From positions 13,127,587-13,191,586 of the forward strand of contig CANTUZ010000002.1 in assembly GCA_947846985.1 (NCBI GenBank): a stretch of 64,000 nucleotides of DNA, read 5' to 3'. The stretch is from Fratercula arctica. Lineage: Eukaryota > Chordata > Aves > Charadriiformes > Alcidae. The notes under the pieces are model-generated. The model saw only the letters and a program-made list of their open reading frames with translations, searched no databases and was not told the DNA's origin. Shown here in pieces: positions 50,142 to 61,642 of this stretch. Within the stretch, counting starts at the first letter, position 1, and each line of letters begins with the position of its first letter. The position numbers and the translations under genes are program-made.

Positions 50142-50806
50142 AGAATCATATAATCATAGAATGGTTCGGGTTAGAAGGAACCTTAAAGATCCTCTAGTTC
50201 CAACACCTCTGACATGGGTAGGACACCTTCCACTATACCAGGTTACCCAAAGCCCCATCCAACTTGATCTTGAACACTTCCAGGGATGGGGCATCCACAA
50301 CTTCTCTGGGCAGCCTGTTCCAGTGTCTCACCACTCTCACAGTAAAGAATTTCTTCCTAATATCTAATCTAAATCTACCCTCATTTTCAGTTTAAATCAT
50401 TACCCCTTGTCCTATCGCTACATTCCCTGACAAAGAGTCCCTCCCCATCTTTCCTGTAGCCCCCTTTAGGTACTGGAAGGCAGCTATAAGGTCTCCCTGG
50501 AGCCTTCTCTTCTCCAGGCTGGAAAACCCCAACACTCTCAGCCTGTCTTCATAGGAGAGGTGCTCCAGCCCTCTGATCATCTTTGTGGCCCTCCGCTGGA
50601 CTTGCTCCAACAGGTCCATGCCCTTCTTATGTTGGAGGCCCCAGAGTTGGATGCATTACTCCAGGTGGGGTCTCACCAGAGTGGAACAGAGGTGCAGAAT
50701 CACCTCCCTCAACCTGCTGGCCACACTTCTTTTGATGCAGCCCAGGATTTGGTTGGCCCTCTGGGCTGTGACCACACATTGCCAGGTCATATTGAGCTTC
50801 TCTCAT
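50142..50806 (-). mobile_element. CR1 LINE, 5'-truncated, about 665 bp
   Basis: On the plus strand it starts 'agaatcatataatcatagaa', then 'tggttcgggttagaaggaac'. It continues through the full CR1 3' region, reversed, to a truncation near 50,806 in text equivalent to 48,735 of the neighbouring copy. The minus strand holds the ORF2 C-terminal coding remnant. The orientation is the same as in the 48.1-kb copy. Confidence 0.97.
50392..50619 (-). pseudogene. CR1 ORF2 C-terminal fragment
   Basis: A 75-codon minus-strand frame contains LLEQVQRRATKMIRGLEHLS and GDLIAAFQYLKGA, both conserved in CR1 ORF2p. It is cut off from the reverse-transcriptase core and ends before the family's usual C-terminus. 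Transposon remnant. Confidence 0.9.
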
Positions 50807-52141
50807 TTTAGCATGCTGGGTCGCCAGGCATACATGTAGACTTAGACAACATAAACATACAGTACAGATACTGGGGGAGTTATTTGGTATCAGTATATAT
50901 TTTAGTTTATTAAGAAAATGGAAAAAGTCCTTTTGCTAAAGTCAGTTGAAATGGCATACGCATTGAACAGAAGGCTACGAGCAATGATGTGGAGACTGGA
51001 AGAGAATGATCATGATCATTAAATTAAATATAAAATCTCTCCTTGACTTCAAGGAATCAGGATTTGACCCTGGAAGTTTTTATTGACTATGGTAAAAAGT
51101 AAATCACTCTATGTCAGCCTGTAATTATGTTAACTTCCTTGCTAGCCGTACATACATGAGACTTGAATGACCAAGACTTGTTTATTGCTCAGATTGGAAG
51201 ATGTGTTCATTTTTTACTTAGTTCTTGTCTTTTGGTTTTTGTAAATACTTCATTGCAAATCCCCAGGCTCCTAGAAGCTTTAGATAATTAAGTTAATCTA
51301 CACCAGATTTGTTTTGGGAGTGTTTCTAATTCAACATTTGCTAGCAACAGAAGTTTTACAAGGGCACTGCTGCATGGAGTTTAGGTCATTAATAGATTGA
51401 GGCACTGTGTGATCTGTGGGAAGGCACCATCCATGTAACAGTTGCCAAGTCTGTCCTGTATTGTATAAACATGATAGTTTCTTTTCCAAGAACAGTTGGA
51501 GAAAGATGAATTCAAATGTTTTTGTATCTATGGCAGATTCTTTCCCTAAGGCAATTAAAATATGGAAACAAAACATGCACTGCTCATACTTTTCTCAGGA
51601 GTAAGAAAAGAGCATGAACATATGACAAATATGGAAGTAACTAACGCACTGGGGGATGGTGGCTTTGAACTATGGTGAATAGCCCTGTACGAGAATCTAG
51701 CTATGCAAGAATAGCTGTATGCTTAACAACTAGTCCCACTATAAGCTATTTCTACTTCCTTTTATGTGTAGGTAATTCGTAACACCATGCATGCTATAAA
51801 TCTCCCTCCTGTGTTTTGTTGCGCTGATAACAGAGTATTGCAGTCTCTAACCATGAGTTTAGCTTTCATATATAATTATGGAACAATGAACACAGACAAT
51901 GAGCTAAGAGTTTGGCATCTTGTTTGGTGATTATCTATAATCCTTACAAATGAGCTGCAAAGAGAAAAGGAGAAACAAAAGAAGATGCTTCTGTGCTTGC
52001 ACACTGAAATCAAGGCCCAGATAAATCTTTAACATCATGGCATTATAACAGCTCAAACTGGTGTCAATACTCACTGCTACACTCAAGGGGAAACTGTTTG
52101 TATTTCAGGTTCCTATAGCACAGCACATTTTGTTTCTTTAG
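50807..52141. other. AT-rich unique DNA, no gene seen
   Basis: No recognised exon, repeat or RNA gene. Two short opposite-strand frames near 51.3-51.6 kb are shadows of each other. Confidence 0.5.
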
Positions 52142-52295
52142 CAAACGCTACAAGCAGAGTGTCCCCCAGGACAGCCTAAACTACTCAACCTCTGTCTTCA
52201 CCCCGTCTTCTCCAGTACTAAGCACCAAATACAAGCAAAAGTCTATCATCCTGGAAACCAGGAAGACCATCCGCAATGCTAAATCACTCCCATAG
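52142..52295 (+). CDS. Weak candidate terminal exon, 50 codons
   Basis: After an acceptor-shaped 'attttgtttctttag' (ending 52,141), one frame is open for 50 codons (52,143-52,292) to a TAG stop (52,293-52,295). Codon content looks more coding-like than its surroundings: KQSVPQDSLNYSTSVFTPSS, later KSIILETRKTIRNAKSLP. The GC content is higher than in the flanks. I do not recognise the peptide, no polyadenylation signal is obvious nearby and no upstream exon can be tied to it. It could be a 3'-terminal coding exon or chance. Confidence 0.18.
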
Positions 52296-55200
52296 GTCAA
52301 ACATTTCTTTCCAAAGGCCTGTTTTGTTTTGAAATCCTAGATGTCAACATTTCCTTCTGGTATTAAGGAACTGTAAAATAACTTTACAGAATACTTTATG
52401 ATGTCCTTAAGTGACTATAGAGCCATTTCTCTTCTTTTTTCAGAACTGGGAAACCATGCCCAAACTCCAAAAGCTATTTGATAATCTAACCCAGAGTTTC
52501 TGAATGCTCTAAGCACCCTTGAATTTAATCCTAGAACTTTCTGCAGCACTAAAAAATGAGGATGGCTTACAGCTCAGATTGTTAGTTAAGCAACATAAAA
52601 TTAAGATTCATCCTTAGTCAGAATTATTTTTCAGTAAGATTTACAGGAGTATGCGCATGTTATTTTTTGTGCCTCAGTGTGTTGTCATTGAAACCGAAAG
52701 TGGATTCCTTCCTTACAGATCTGTTTTAAATACATACATGGAGATGCTCAAACGTTGGATTAACTATTCCAGGAATGAAGACTTTGTTGTCTGCATTTTT
52801 ATGTGGTATACAGCGAAAAATATGTAAACCTACTTTTAAAGAATCAGCATTATTGTCGATTACAATGTATGAAAAGATGGAGAAAAGATAGAGTTTGCAG
52901 AGGAGACTGGACAAAAAATTACATTTGTCATTGACACTTAAATTTGTTGAAATATGTTCATTATAGACTGCTGAATTTCAACCACAATTTGAAACAAATG
53001 CTGTGAACATGTTGGATCACTGCAGAATCCTGCCTATGGGCTCTAAAAACTGGGCTGCACTCTTGGGACACTCCAGACAGTCCAGTCACTCCAACCACCA
53101 GCAAAAGTAATATTGAAGCTTTTAGCCTGCCCACAGCCCAGCAGGAAGGACACTACTCCTCTTCCCCACACTGATGTGGGCTTCCACGGCCTTGTGGAAA
53201 AAGGCCAGCCTTGAAGGGAAAAAGAAGTGTTAACAAGACCCTTTTTGGGAGAAAATCAACAAGCCAATTAGCCTATTTCACCTCTTCTCAAATAGACTTT
53301 GTTCTTTTCCTCCCTGGATTTCCGTGATCTATTATACTAGGTTATTTTTCCAGAAAAACTTAGGCTCTGCTGGGAATCCCAGGACTTCTAACATCTATCT
53401 CTCGGAGCAGTCCACTTGAGTTAAAAATACCGCAGTTTGAGAAGTTCTGAGGACACAAGCTGGTAAACTTCTCTGTTGAGGGTCTCTGTCTCTCTTTCAA
53501 TGTATCACAAATAATTTATTTTCAAATGATCAGAATGGGCTGAATTAAAACCATATATTTTTAATGTCATATTTCCTTTTCACAGGAAAAAAAATATCCA
53601 TTTCAAGTCGGGAAGAAACCAAATTTCAAAACTTCTAAATCCTTTGTAAAAGAAAAACTACTGTTCTCTGTCCAGCCTTAATAGAATGTCACCTTTTAAA
53701 TGACCCAAATTCACAGAAAACTAATGCAAAAACTGAGTTTCTAAAAGTTAATTTTGGCTATTCTTCAGTCTTATTTCATAATTTTCTAATGTGTGCCAGT
53801 GACAGACAATGCACAGTAGCTTAATTATTATCTTCTGCTGTGTGAGCATGCTGTGAAAAAAAGATTATGGGGAGCAGGAGAAGGAGGAGATAAAATATCC
53901 TGACACAAATTAGTATTTAACATACATTTTGAAATCAGTCTGCTGCTGCTGCCCCTATTTCTTCAACTCTTTAGATACAGCACGCCAGAGAGCCCATCAA
54001 TTGTATTTCCTCAGCAGAATGTAAAACTGCTTTGTGGGGTTTTTTTTTGGTTTGTTGTTTTTATTTTTTTTTTTTTTTTTCCATTTAACAACATCTTTCC
54101 CAAAAAAGAACAGACATCTGAGTATGATTGCAAACATTCACTCCATCAGTTCTGGCTCTGTAAGAATCTGACTCTAAATGATTTAGGGAGAAACACTATT
54201 TGTCCACTTATGATGAGCATATTTTTCAACTTAGGATACCAGGGTTTTCTGTCTATCAGACAGATGACAACCACAGTTTAATCAAACTGACAAAGTAAAT
54301 AAGAATGTGTTCAATATTTAAAGCACAATATGTAAATAGCCCCTCTATGTTCATGTTTCTATTCGGTTTCTCAAGAAAATTACTGAGTGGAGATACTGTA
54401 GGAAGATATTAAAACATGAATACCATTTAATAAACTGAAAGAACTATAGAGTTTAGTTTTAATTAAAGAACTGATGGAAACTGTTTTGGAAACATGGTTG
54501 TTCATTTCTGTCTCTGTAAAATTTGTGAACATTACTCACTAAAGGAGTCCCTGAGACTGTGCCAGAAATGACTGCGGTTGGAAATGGCCAACAATAATTT
54601 CCCATGAGTGCTTTGGAAAGGCTTTGCCTGGGGTGCTTTGTACAGAAGACTAGTAAGGGGAACTTGGATGAAGATGTACAAAGTAATCAATAGTATCGGT
54701 AATAAAGAGTTGGAAATGGTGGGATCCTTTTTTATACCAATAATAGAAAAGAACATGCATTGAAATAGAAATATGAGAAATACAAACTAACGAAACATAA
54801 ATTCTATTTCACTCCACATCAAATTTTTCTTGTGCAACTCCCTGCTCCAAGAGATTCATACAAGCCAAGACTTTACAAGGGATCAGTAGAAACAAGACAT
54901 TTAAAAAGCAGAGCAAAACAAGAAAAAAGAACAACCAAAGAAACAGGATAAGCAACACTGTTTCTCAGACATAATCTGAGTTGTAAAACGAACACTAATT
55001 TATGAATCTATTATACTTATCGTTGAATGTTTGCTTGTATTTAGTCTCATTCACATGTCCTTTGAGGTGAAAAGGTGCACACACACCTTGCAGTTCAGTG
55101 CAGTGCAGTAGTCCAGTTTTCACTTCAAAATTCTCTTACTATAAAAGCAAGATCACCTTTCTGCAAAACTCTTGTGTTGACAATGGTATGCCAGCAAGGA

Positions 55201-55937
55201 ACCAGCTGTTCTGACATAGCTCAAACAAAAGTTAGCAAAAAATACCACTAGTTCTCCTGCCAGTGCAAACAGATATTCTGCCAAGCTTGTTGTAATATAG
55301 ATCAGCTGAGAAATCCAAGCTTGCCTTTGGGAAAAGGACCTTTAAAGGTTAGAATTTTTGATTTAGACTTCTTTTTCTCTTACTCTGAAGAATGCATTCT
55401 CAATGCGATAAAATAGTAAAAGGATAAGTCTTTTATTTAAATTATAATTCATTATAGGAAGCAAGTCAGTACTTTTGGTTTGGTTTTTTTTCAGGGTTTT
55501 TGGTCATGCTCATCCTGCCCTGGCTAATTTACCAAAGCAGTAAGTGTTTGCAGCTGCTATTGAAAGATTTAATAATGAAGAGCATATAACTTCCCACAGA
55601 ATTAATATTTGAGCTCTGCTTGAGGCCATTTTCAGTCATCATTGGGTTCGATTGCTCTCATTTTAATATTATTAACAAATGGTTTCATTATATTGTTATA
55701 TGAGAAGTGATGTAAAGTTACCAGCACCTTCCTTTGGAATACGTGTTTTTCCCTTATAAATATTTTAAGACAAAATCCTACCCCTGCTAAGACATTGAAG
55801 AGTCGCCTTTGAGTGCAAATGCAGAAGAATTATAAAACAGGAAGACAAAATACAAGCAATTTAGCCTGTTTACAAATTACATGTTAAACATTGAAGAATT
55901 ACTTTCTTTTTTCTCCCCACATCCCACCAAAAAGCAG
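52296..55937. other. AT-rich unique DNA, no gene seen
   Basis: No exon or RNA gene is recognised apart from the candidates on either side. A T-rich, G-interrupted tract lies at 54,036-54,080. The acceptor-like 'ttggttttttttcag' near 55,480-55,494 has no coding sequence behind it. Confidence 0.5.
54036..54080 (+). repeat. T-rich tract with G interruptions
   Basis: T runs broken by GG and G resemble the T/G tract at 28.5 kb but are shorter, ending in an uninterrupted T run of about 17. Confidence 0.9.
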
Positions 55938-55990
55938 GAAATATGTCTAGCAGCAGCAGTGGAACTCTTCCAAATGGGTGCAATTTGAAG
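55938..55990 (+). CDS. Candidate exon: acceptor, ATG, 16 codons, strong donor
   Basis: The order is a pyrimidine-rich stretch ('ttactttcttttttctcccc'), a CAG acceptor (55,935-55,937), 5 nt, ATG at 55,943 with A at -3, sixteen open codons (MSSSSSGTLPNGCNLK) and AAG|GTGAGT at 55,991, close to the ideal donor. It could be the first coding exon of an isoform with an upstream noncoding exon, or an internal exon of a gene spanning this window. The donor is in phase 0. I do not recognise the peptide and cannot name the gene. This is the best exon candidate in the window, but it rests on signals alone. Confidence 0.4.
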
Positions 55991-57559
55991 GTGAGTTTAA
56001 CTTATTTTTCAAAAATTACACATTATCATTAGTATTATTTAGCCAAGAGAGCCGGTACAGCTTTTCCAACTTACAAGGACTTACATTGCTTTTCAGCAGC
56101 TGAAGATCCACTCATTTGTTTTACAGCTTTCCCCGTGCCATAGGTCAGCACATTCCCTGCAGCATCTTTCCTTGTTTTGCCATTACTTTTCTTATCTTAC
56201 ATTTCCTTCAGCAAATATTTTGGGACTGATTCTTTCAACACTATTCGCGTTGAGAAACGCTTCCCTATGCAATGTTTACTTCCAGTCAGGTCTTTTGTTG
56301 TTTTGTCTTTGAGCTTTTGCTCTAACTCCTAGAATCCCACAAGAACGAGAATTGCAGATGGAAGCAAGGAATGAAAAAAACATGCTGGTCTCTCGCCCGT
56401 ATAATGAGGCTTCTGTGAACAATAAATAAAGCACTCTTGACAAAGAGATGTTTTGCTTTCAGTCTGTTAGGGACTTGATTCTTCTCCATTGAAATCCAGC
56501 GCCCAAACTCCCAGAGATTTTGATGGAAGCAGAATGCTATTCCCTAGTCAGAGAAATCATATTTTCTGCTTTTACTGATGCTGCAATATAAACACAGATA
56601 TGTCCCCCTCCCTGTACTTCCACTATAAATTGAAACCTAAACTGAAATCTTTGGGGTTTAAAGAAAGACAAAAAAAAAAAGATTATCAAAATCTTTTCTA
56701 GTTCTAGAAGGTAGAATTGACATCAAAATGGCTCTATCTTTGATCAAAAAGATGGTAGCTAAAGCAAATCTGTTTGTTGGGGATATTGCAGGATGTGCCT
56801 AATGAGACTCCATCACCTTGTACCATTTGCTTCAAGACAGCTTCAATTACAGCTCCCATTTTCATAGACAACAGTCCTATCTCCTTCTCTTGTTTCATTT
56901 TGTTAGGATAAAGAAACCTTTCAGTCATGCACAATCTCCCTGGTGAATCTGGAAAATAGGCAAGCTGGCTTGAGACAATCCAATGGTCTTTGTCACAAGG
57001 GTCTTGTGCCCCTCATTCCCTCATTCCTTTCCCAGATAGCACCGGAGCCCATGCTGGAGAAGGGCAGAAAAAGAAACTCAGGGTTTCAGAAGTGATTTTG
57101 GCTATTTTTTGTCTTTTCAAAAACAACTAGCCTCCTTTCCCATGCTTTCCTGCAATAAGCTTGACTTATGAGACATGCCTGCAATAATTAAAACTTGCAC
57201 AATTACAGTGCAGACACAGAAGAAACTCACATTTTGAGAGAGCAGAATTGCAAAATGGACATGTTGTGCTTATATGCATTCATCATAATGTAAATTGTAC
57301 AACATAACACTGAGGGGCAAAAATTAACCTGCTCCAAAACATATCTTCAAAAATGTCAGTTTAAATGAATTAGCTTTATTCAAAATGCTTCTCAGACATG
57401 CATTTTTTTAAGATTAAAGACAAATAAAATGCTTTAAATAATACTCTAGAAATACCTTAGTACTCATTGTAAGAGACAATATTTCACAGAAATGCTATCA
57501 TTTCTGTTTTCATCTAAATTTTCCATTCTGTTTTCTATTGCAAGTCTCAGAAGAAAAGT
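55991..57559. other. AT-rich unique DNA, no gene seen
   Basis: If the preceding exon is real, this is the start of its downstream intron. No further exon is recognised. Confidence 0.5.
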
Positions 57560-57575
57560 AAAAAAAAAAAAAAAA
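57560..57575 (+). repeat. A16 homopolymer
   Basis: Sixteen A residues lie within AT-rich DNA. Nothing beside the tract looks like a retrocopy. Confidence 0.9.
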
Positions 57576-57614
57576 GGAGAAATATTCTATTTTTCATTTA
57601 TATCTAATGTTCTA

Positions 57615-57664
57615 TGTGTGTGTGTATGTACACGGGAGTTCGTGTACTTGCATTTACACACACA
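57615..57664. repeat. (TG)n/(CA)n imperfect hairpin
   Basis: TGTGTGTGTA (57,617-57,626) pairs with TACACACACA (57,655-57,664), and inside it GTACACG (57,628-57,634) pairs with CGTGTAC (57,641-57,647) around a 6-nt loop. The two stems are separated by an asymmetric bulge (1 nt against 7 nt). Confidence 0.85.
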
Positions 57665-60600
57665 AGCAAGGGTGTGAAGTTATTGGTTCTGTAGATAGTA
57701 TTTTCCTGTAAGGGCCTTACCAGAGTTTCTTATCATGGCATTATTAATTCTTGATCTTTATGGAGAACACCCTGCCTCCTATATCCACTTGCCTTTTTCA
57801 CAGGCGCACAGTATTATTCCCCAAATCCTTTGTGATTCATTTATACATCTTTCTCCTGCTCTGCCTACTTCAATCTGCTTCCTACATCAATCCATAGTGC
57901 ACAACATTTTAAAATTAAATGTTTTCTTTATTTAATGGCAGAACAGAATTACTGAACGATCCCTCAGTATCTCTCCATGAGCCCACTCTCCATTACTGAA
58001 CTTGGCTAAGCTTACACTATGAAGTTTGTGTGACCTGTGGAAAGACTAATAGCCTCCATTCAGCCTTTCACATTCTTTTAAAGTTTCTGAAGGTGCTAGC
58101 GAGATCATCTGCTAAAATCTTATTTGAGAGAATGTTCTTATTTTTTTTTGCTTTTTATTTGTTTAAATAATCGAATTACTGTATTATTAACTTCTGTAAT
58201 TTAACATGAACAAAATCAAAGCTAATTTCTTATCACTTTTTGAAGATATGACCTTGTAATGTTTGGAATTTAAGCACAGATGTCTGGAAGCAACTATGAT
58301 GGGTTTGTTAAAGGCTGTAATACAGCATGATGATATTACAGTAATGGTCTAGTAATTGAGGCTTGATTCAGCAAAGCACTTATGCATGGCCTTGAATTCT
58401 CATTTATTTGATATGGCCTGAAGGCTTGCTTTTCATATCAGAATGGTGTAAAGTAGCTTTAGCCAAATGAGAATACAAACAGGTTAAATTAGAATTGATT
58501 TTTAAACACAAATAGGGGTCTTGAAAACACATTATTTCTGTTTGAAAGCATTCACATTTATTTCAGGTACAGCAAGAATTTTGAAAATGCGTTTCATAAG
58601 ACTCTCATACATGTTAACAGCTGTAAGGAAGATGAAACAACATTAAGAACAACTAAACCGTGATCAGGAAAAGAAAAGTTATTAGAATGAAACTAGCTCA
58701 TTTTTAACAGATTTAAATGTTTCTGATAAGTGCAAAACCTATCTCAGCTTGCTGGAAAGAAGGTTAGCATTTGTACTGAGTCATGTATATTGCCTATTTT
58801 ACAGATTAAAATTCTTCTACCACATCAGTTAAATCATAAATGTGTAAGAGAGGACAATTCTTTTACAGATGGAGGATGAGACTCTAAATGGTTCCTGTCT
58901 TTGGCATAATAGATAGTGCAGTTAAAATCTCCCCCCAAAATCAGCACATTCTGAGGCAGACAATTCGATAAAACTCTACTTACACAGTAATTCAAAAGAG
59001 CTCCGTTCTTTCCCTCAGTAGCGGAACAAATGTTAATGAAGCAAGCACAAGTTTGATCAAAGTGGTCCTGAACTTTTAATAACTTTTTAACAACCCTAAA
59101 TCAAGGTTTAAAATAAGAATGCCATAATTTGTATCTAAACCAGACTAAGATTTTTTTGATACAAACTGTCCAATTTTTGGCAACAGCACAGATTCATGCT
59201 ATGTAATACGAAGACTTTATCATGAGTTAATACATTTTAGAATTATCCTGTGAAGGATTACCTTGGCTTACCTTTGGTAGCAGTTTATAGAGTATTTTAC
59301 TCCAGGTTGAACTGCTGCTCTCAGAAATGTCCCTATAGATGTAGGAAAAGCCTAAGGAGCATCGATGAGGTTAGTGGGCAGAGCAGGGTTTTCCAAGGCA
59401 GAAAGTGGCTGGTGGTGGCTCTGAGCTCCCTGACGGGCAGCTGGCACAGGGCTGGCACTGGGGGCATGTGGGCTGCTAGTTATGAGCTGGGAGCTCATAA
59501 CTCTTCAGAAGAAATGAAAAGATCTATTACTTGTTTATCCTCACTGCGTGGAGGGGATATGCTGCCTGCAGCTGCATAAAGGGATTAAACTCCTGCAAGG
59601 AATAATTGAGAAAATTATTTTTTCAACAGTGCAGACAATACCTGTATGGCTAAGGACTGTTTTCAACGGATTTCAGCTGGAAGCTAGAAAAAATTCCCAG
59701 CAACATCCTTCCAATAGGAATAGAGTGAGCAAAATAGGGTAACTGCTTTTGAATCGAGTTCTTTACATTTCTGAGTTAGAGAGTGTGTTCTTCAGGACAG
59801 CAGGTGACCTGAACGGAAGGATGAAAGATGTCCTTCCGCTGCCCACACTCCAGTTCTGGCTGTGTCTCAGATGCTCACTAAGTCTCAGTGAAGGGAGCCT
59901 CCTTACATGACTGCTCTGTCTGGCAGGTGGTTGGGGGAAGCTTTTATTTTAGATGCTGATCCTACAATTGGGCAAAAGAAGAAGCAACCTGGGATGTGAT
60001 AATGGATCACATGAAACACGTGCAGGTGTTTCAGCTGAACTATAGTAATCGCTAGTGCACAGTACTACATATACATCTATATGCATTGTCCACAGCACAT
60101 GCAAGATAATGCACCATGACTTTAATTGTAATTCTAAGACTAAACCAAGGAAAATTAATTCAGCGCTGCCATAGGCTGAGAATGCACAAAGACACTGTTA
60201 CTGGAGCCTAAGCAATGTATAATACTTTCTTAATCTGGTATTATGAAAATGTGTCAGAGTCCAGAATGGTTAACTAAATTATCAGTGAAAAAAGCATGGA
60301 ACATTGCAAACTCCTTCTGTCATTCTCTTTCTCCACATATATAGGAGGAGTATATAAATAAGTAAGAGGTGTTTCAAAGTATCCATAAAATGTGTCTATG
60401 TGTACATATTAGCATCACAGAACTGAACTGTTCCGTCTGCTAAGCTACTAATGAAAAAAAGGCAGATGATAAAACATCTTGGATCTGGCATGCCTTTCTT
60501 CAGGGACAGCTACAAGAAAGTAGTCCTGCTAAAGAGTGAAGAAGCAGCACGGGGTACCCCCATGTTTTCCACAAAGAGAAGGAAACAGTGCACTACTGAT

Positions 60601-61204
60601 GCAACCTCGGTGTTGAGAAGCTTTTTCTAGAAGTGTTCAAAGACAGTTCCAACACACTAATATGAAAAAGGTCCTTAATTTCTGCAGCTTGACAAAATAA
60701 AAAATTGTACTTTTCCATCAGTCTCTGAAATCGCCTTTTAACATCAACCAGAGAGGGGCAAAAGTATATTCTCCTGCTTGCTGTTACACTGTGTGTAACA
60801 CAAAAGCGTTATACCATCTCTACCTGTTAACCTGTGACTTGGTGACACAATGCATTTTTTGGCTGCTCCTTTAGAACAGTTATGATGCTTTGAATTCTTT
60901 AAAGCTTATTAAGAATAGCAAGAAATCAACGAGCTTTTGCATTATTCCTCAGAGCTGTGGCACTGTGTAATGTCATTGTGCTCTAGGTAAGACTATGCAG
61001 TGGAGTGCGACACATACAGAAGCTGTTGAACTGATGCTATATAAATTCTATCAACCTTACATTTTATTTCAGCACGGTGTTGATAATTAGAGCAAATGCT
61101 AGATATCAAACAATTACTTAGGTACAGAATGTACGTAATGAAATAAGCAGCTGGATAAATGTGATCTAAAAATAACCAACTAGACTACTGAATATGGAAT
61201 TATT
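57665..61204. other. Unique DNA, no gene seen
   Basis: A less AT-rich patch lies at about 59.38-59.48 kb within an unrecognised 109-codon frame (59,250-59,579, +). No splice-supported exon, RNA gene or repeat is identified. Confidence 0.5.
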
Positions 61205-61258
61205 AAAACAAACGAACAAACAAAAAAAACAAACACAAAAAAACCAAAAAAACAAAAG
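61205..61258 (+). repeat. (CAAA)n-type A-rich repeat
   Basis: A C/A-only low-complexity tract with a single G. The minus-strand Phe-rich reading is an artefact. Confidence 0.9.
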
Positions 61259-61616
61259 TGAAAGAACCCCTCAAACCCCCATACCCTGAAATCTGAATGA
61301 AATATTCTTGATTCAATACAGAAGTTTTCTTTAAGGACACAAGGTGCTATCAGATTGTGCAGTTGATATTGTGTGTTTGACAAACCATGAGGCCTCCTCT
61401 GGTTCTTCTTTTGCAATGGGCCCCAAATGCATTTTGGGATAAAGCAGTTTCTTATATCCCACCCTAAAGCCTCTGTAAACCTTTACTGGAGTTATGCTGA
61501 GCCTGGGTCTGCAGCCATTGGAAAGGAATTAATGTTAACATCTGAACATAAGCTGCCAAATAATTTTTCAAGACCTATAAAATTACAATATTTTTTGAAG
61601 TAAGGTTTGAAAAGGG
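61259..61616. other. Unique DNA, no gene seen
   Basis: No recognised feature. Confidence 0.5.
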
Positions 61617-61642
61617 CAAGTAATTCTTTAAAGAATTACTTG
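61617..61642. repeat. 26-bp perfect palindrome
   Basis: CAAGTAATTCTTT (61,617-61,629) is directly followed by its exact reverse complement (61,630-61,642). After one mismatch each side, two further GG/CC pairs extend it to 32 bp (61,614-61,645). A 13-bp perfect arm with no spacer is not expected by chance in 64 kb (my estimate is about one in a thousand for equal base use, higher for AT-rich DNA). Confidence 0.95.
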
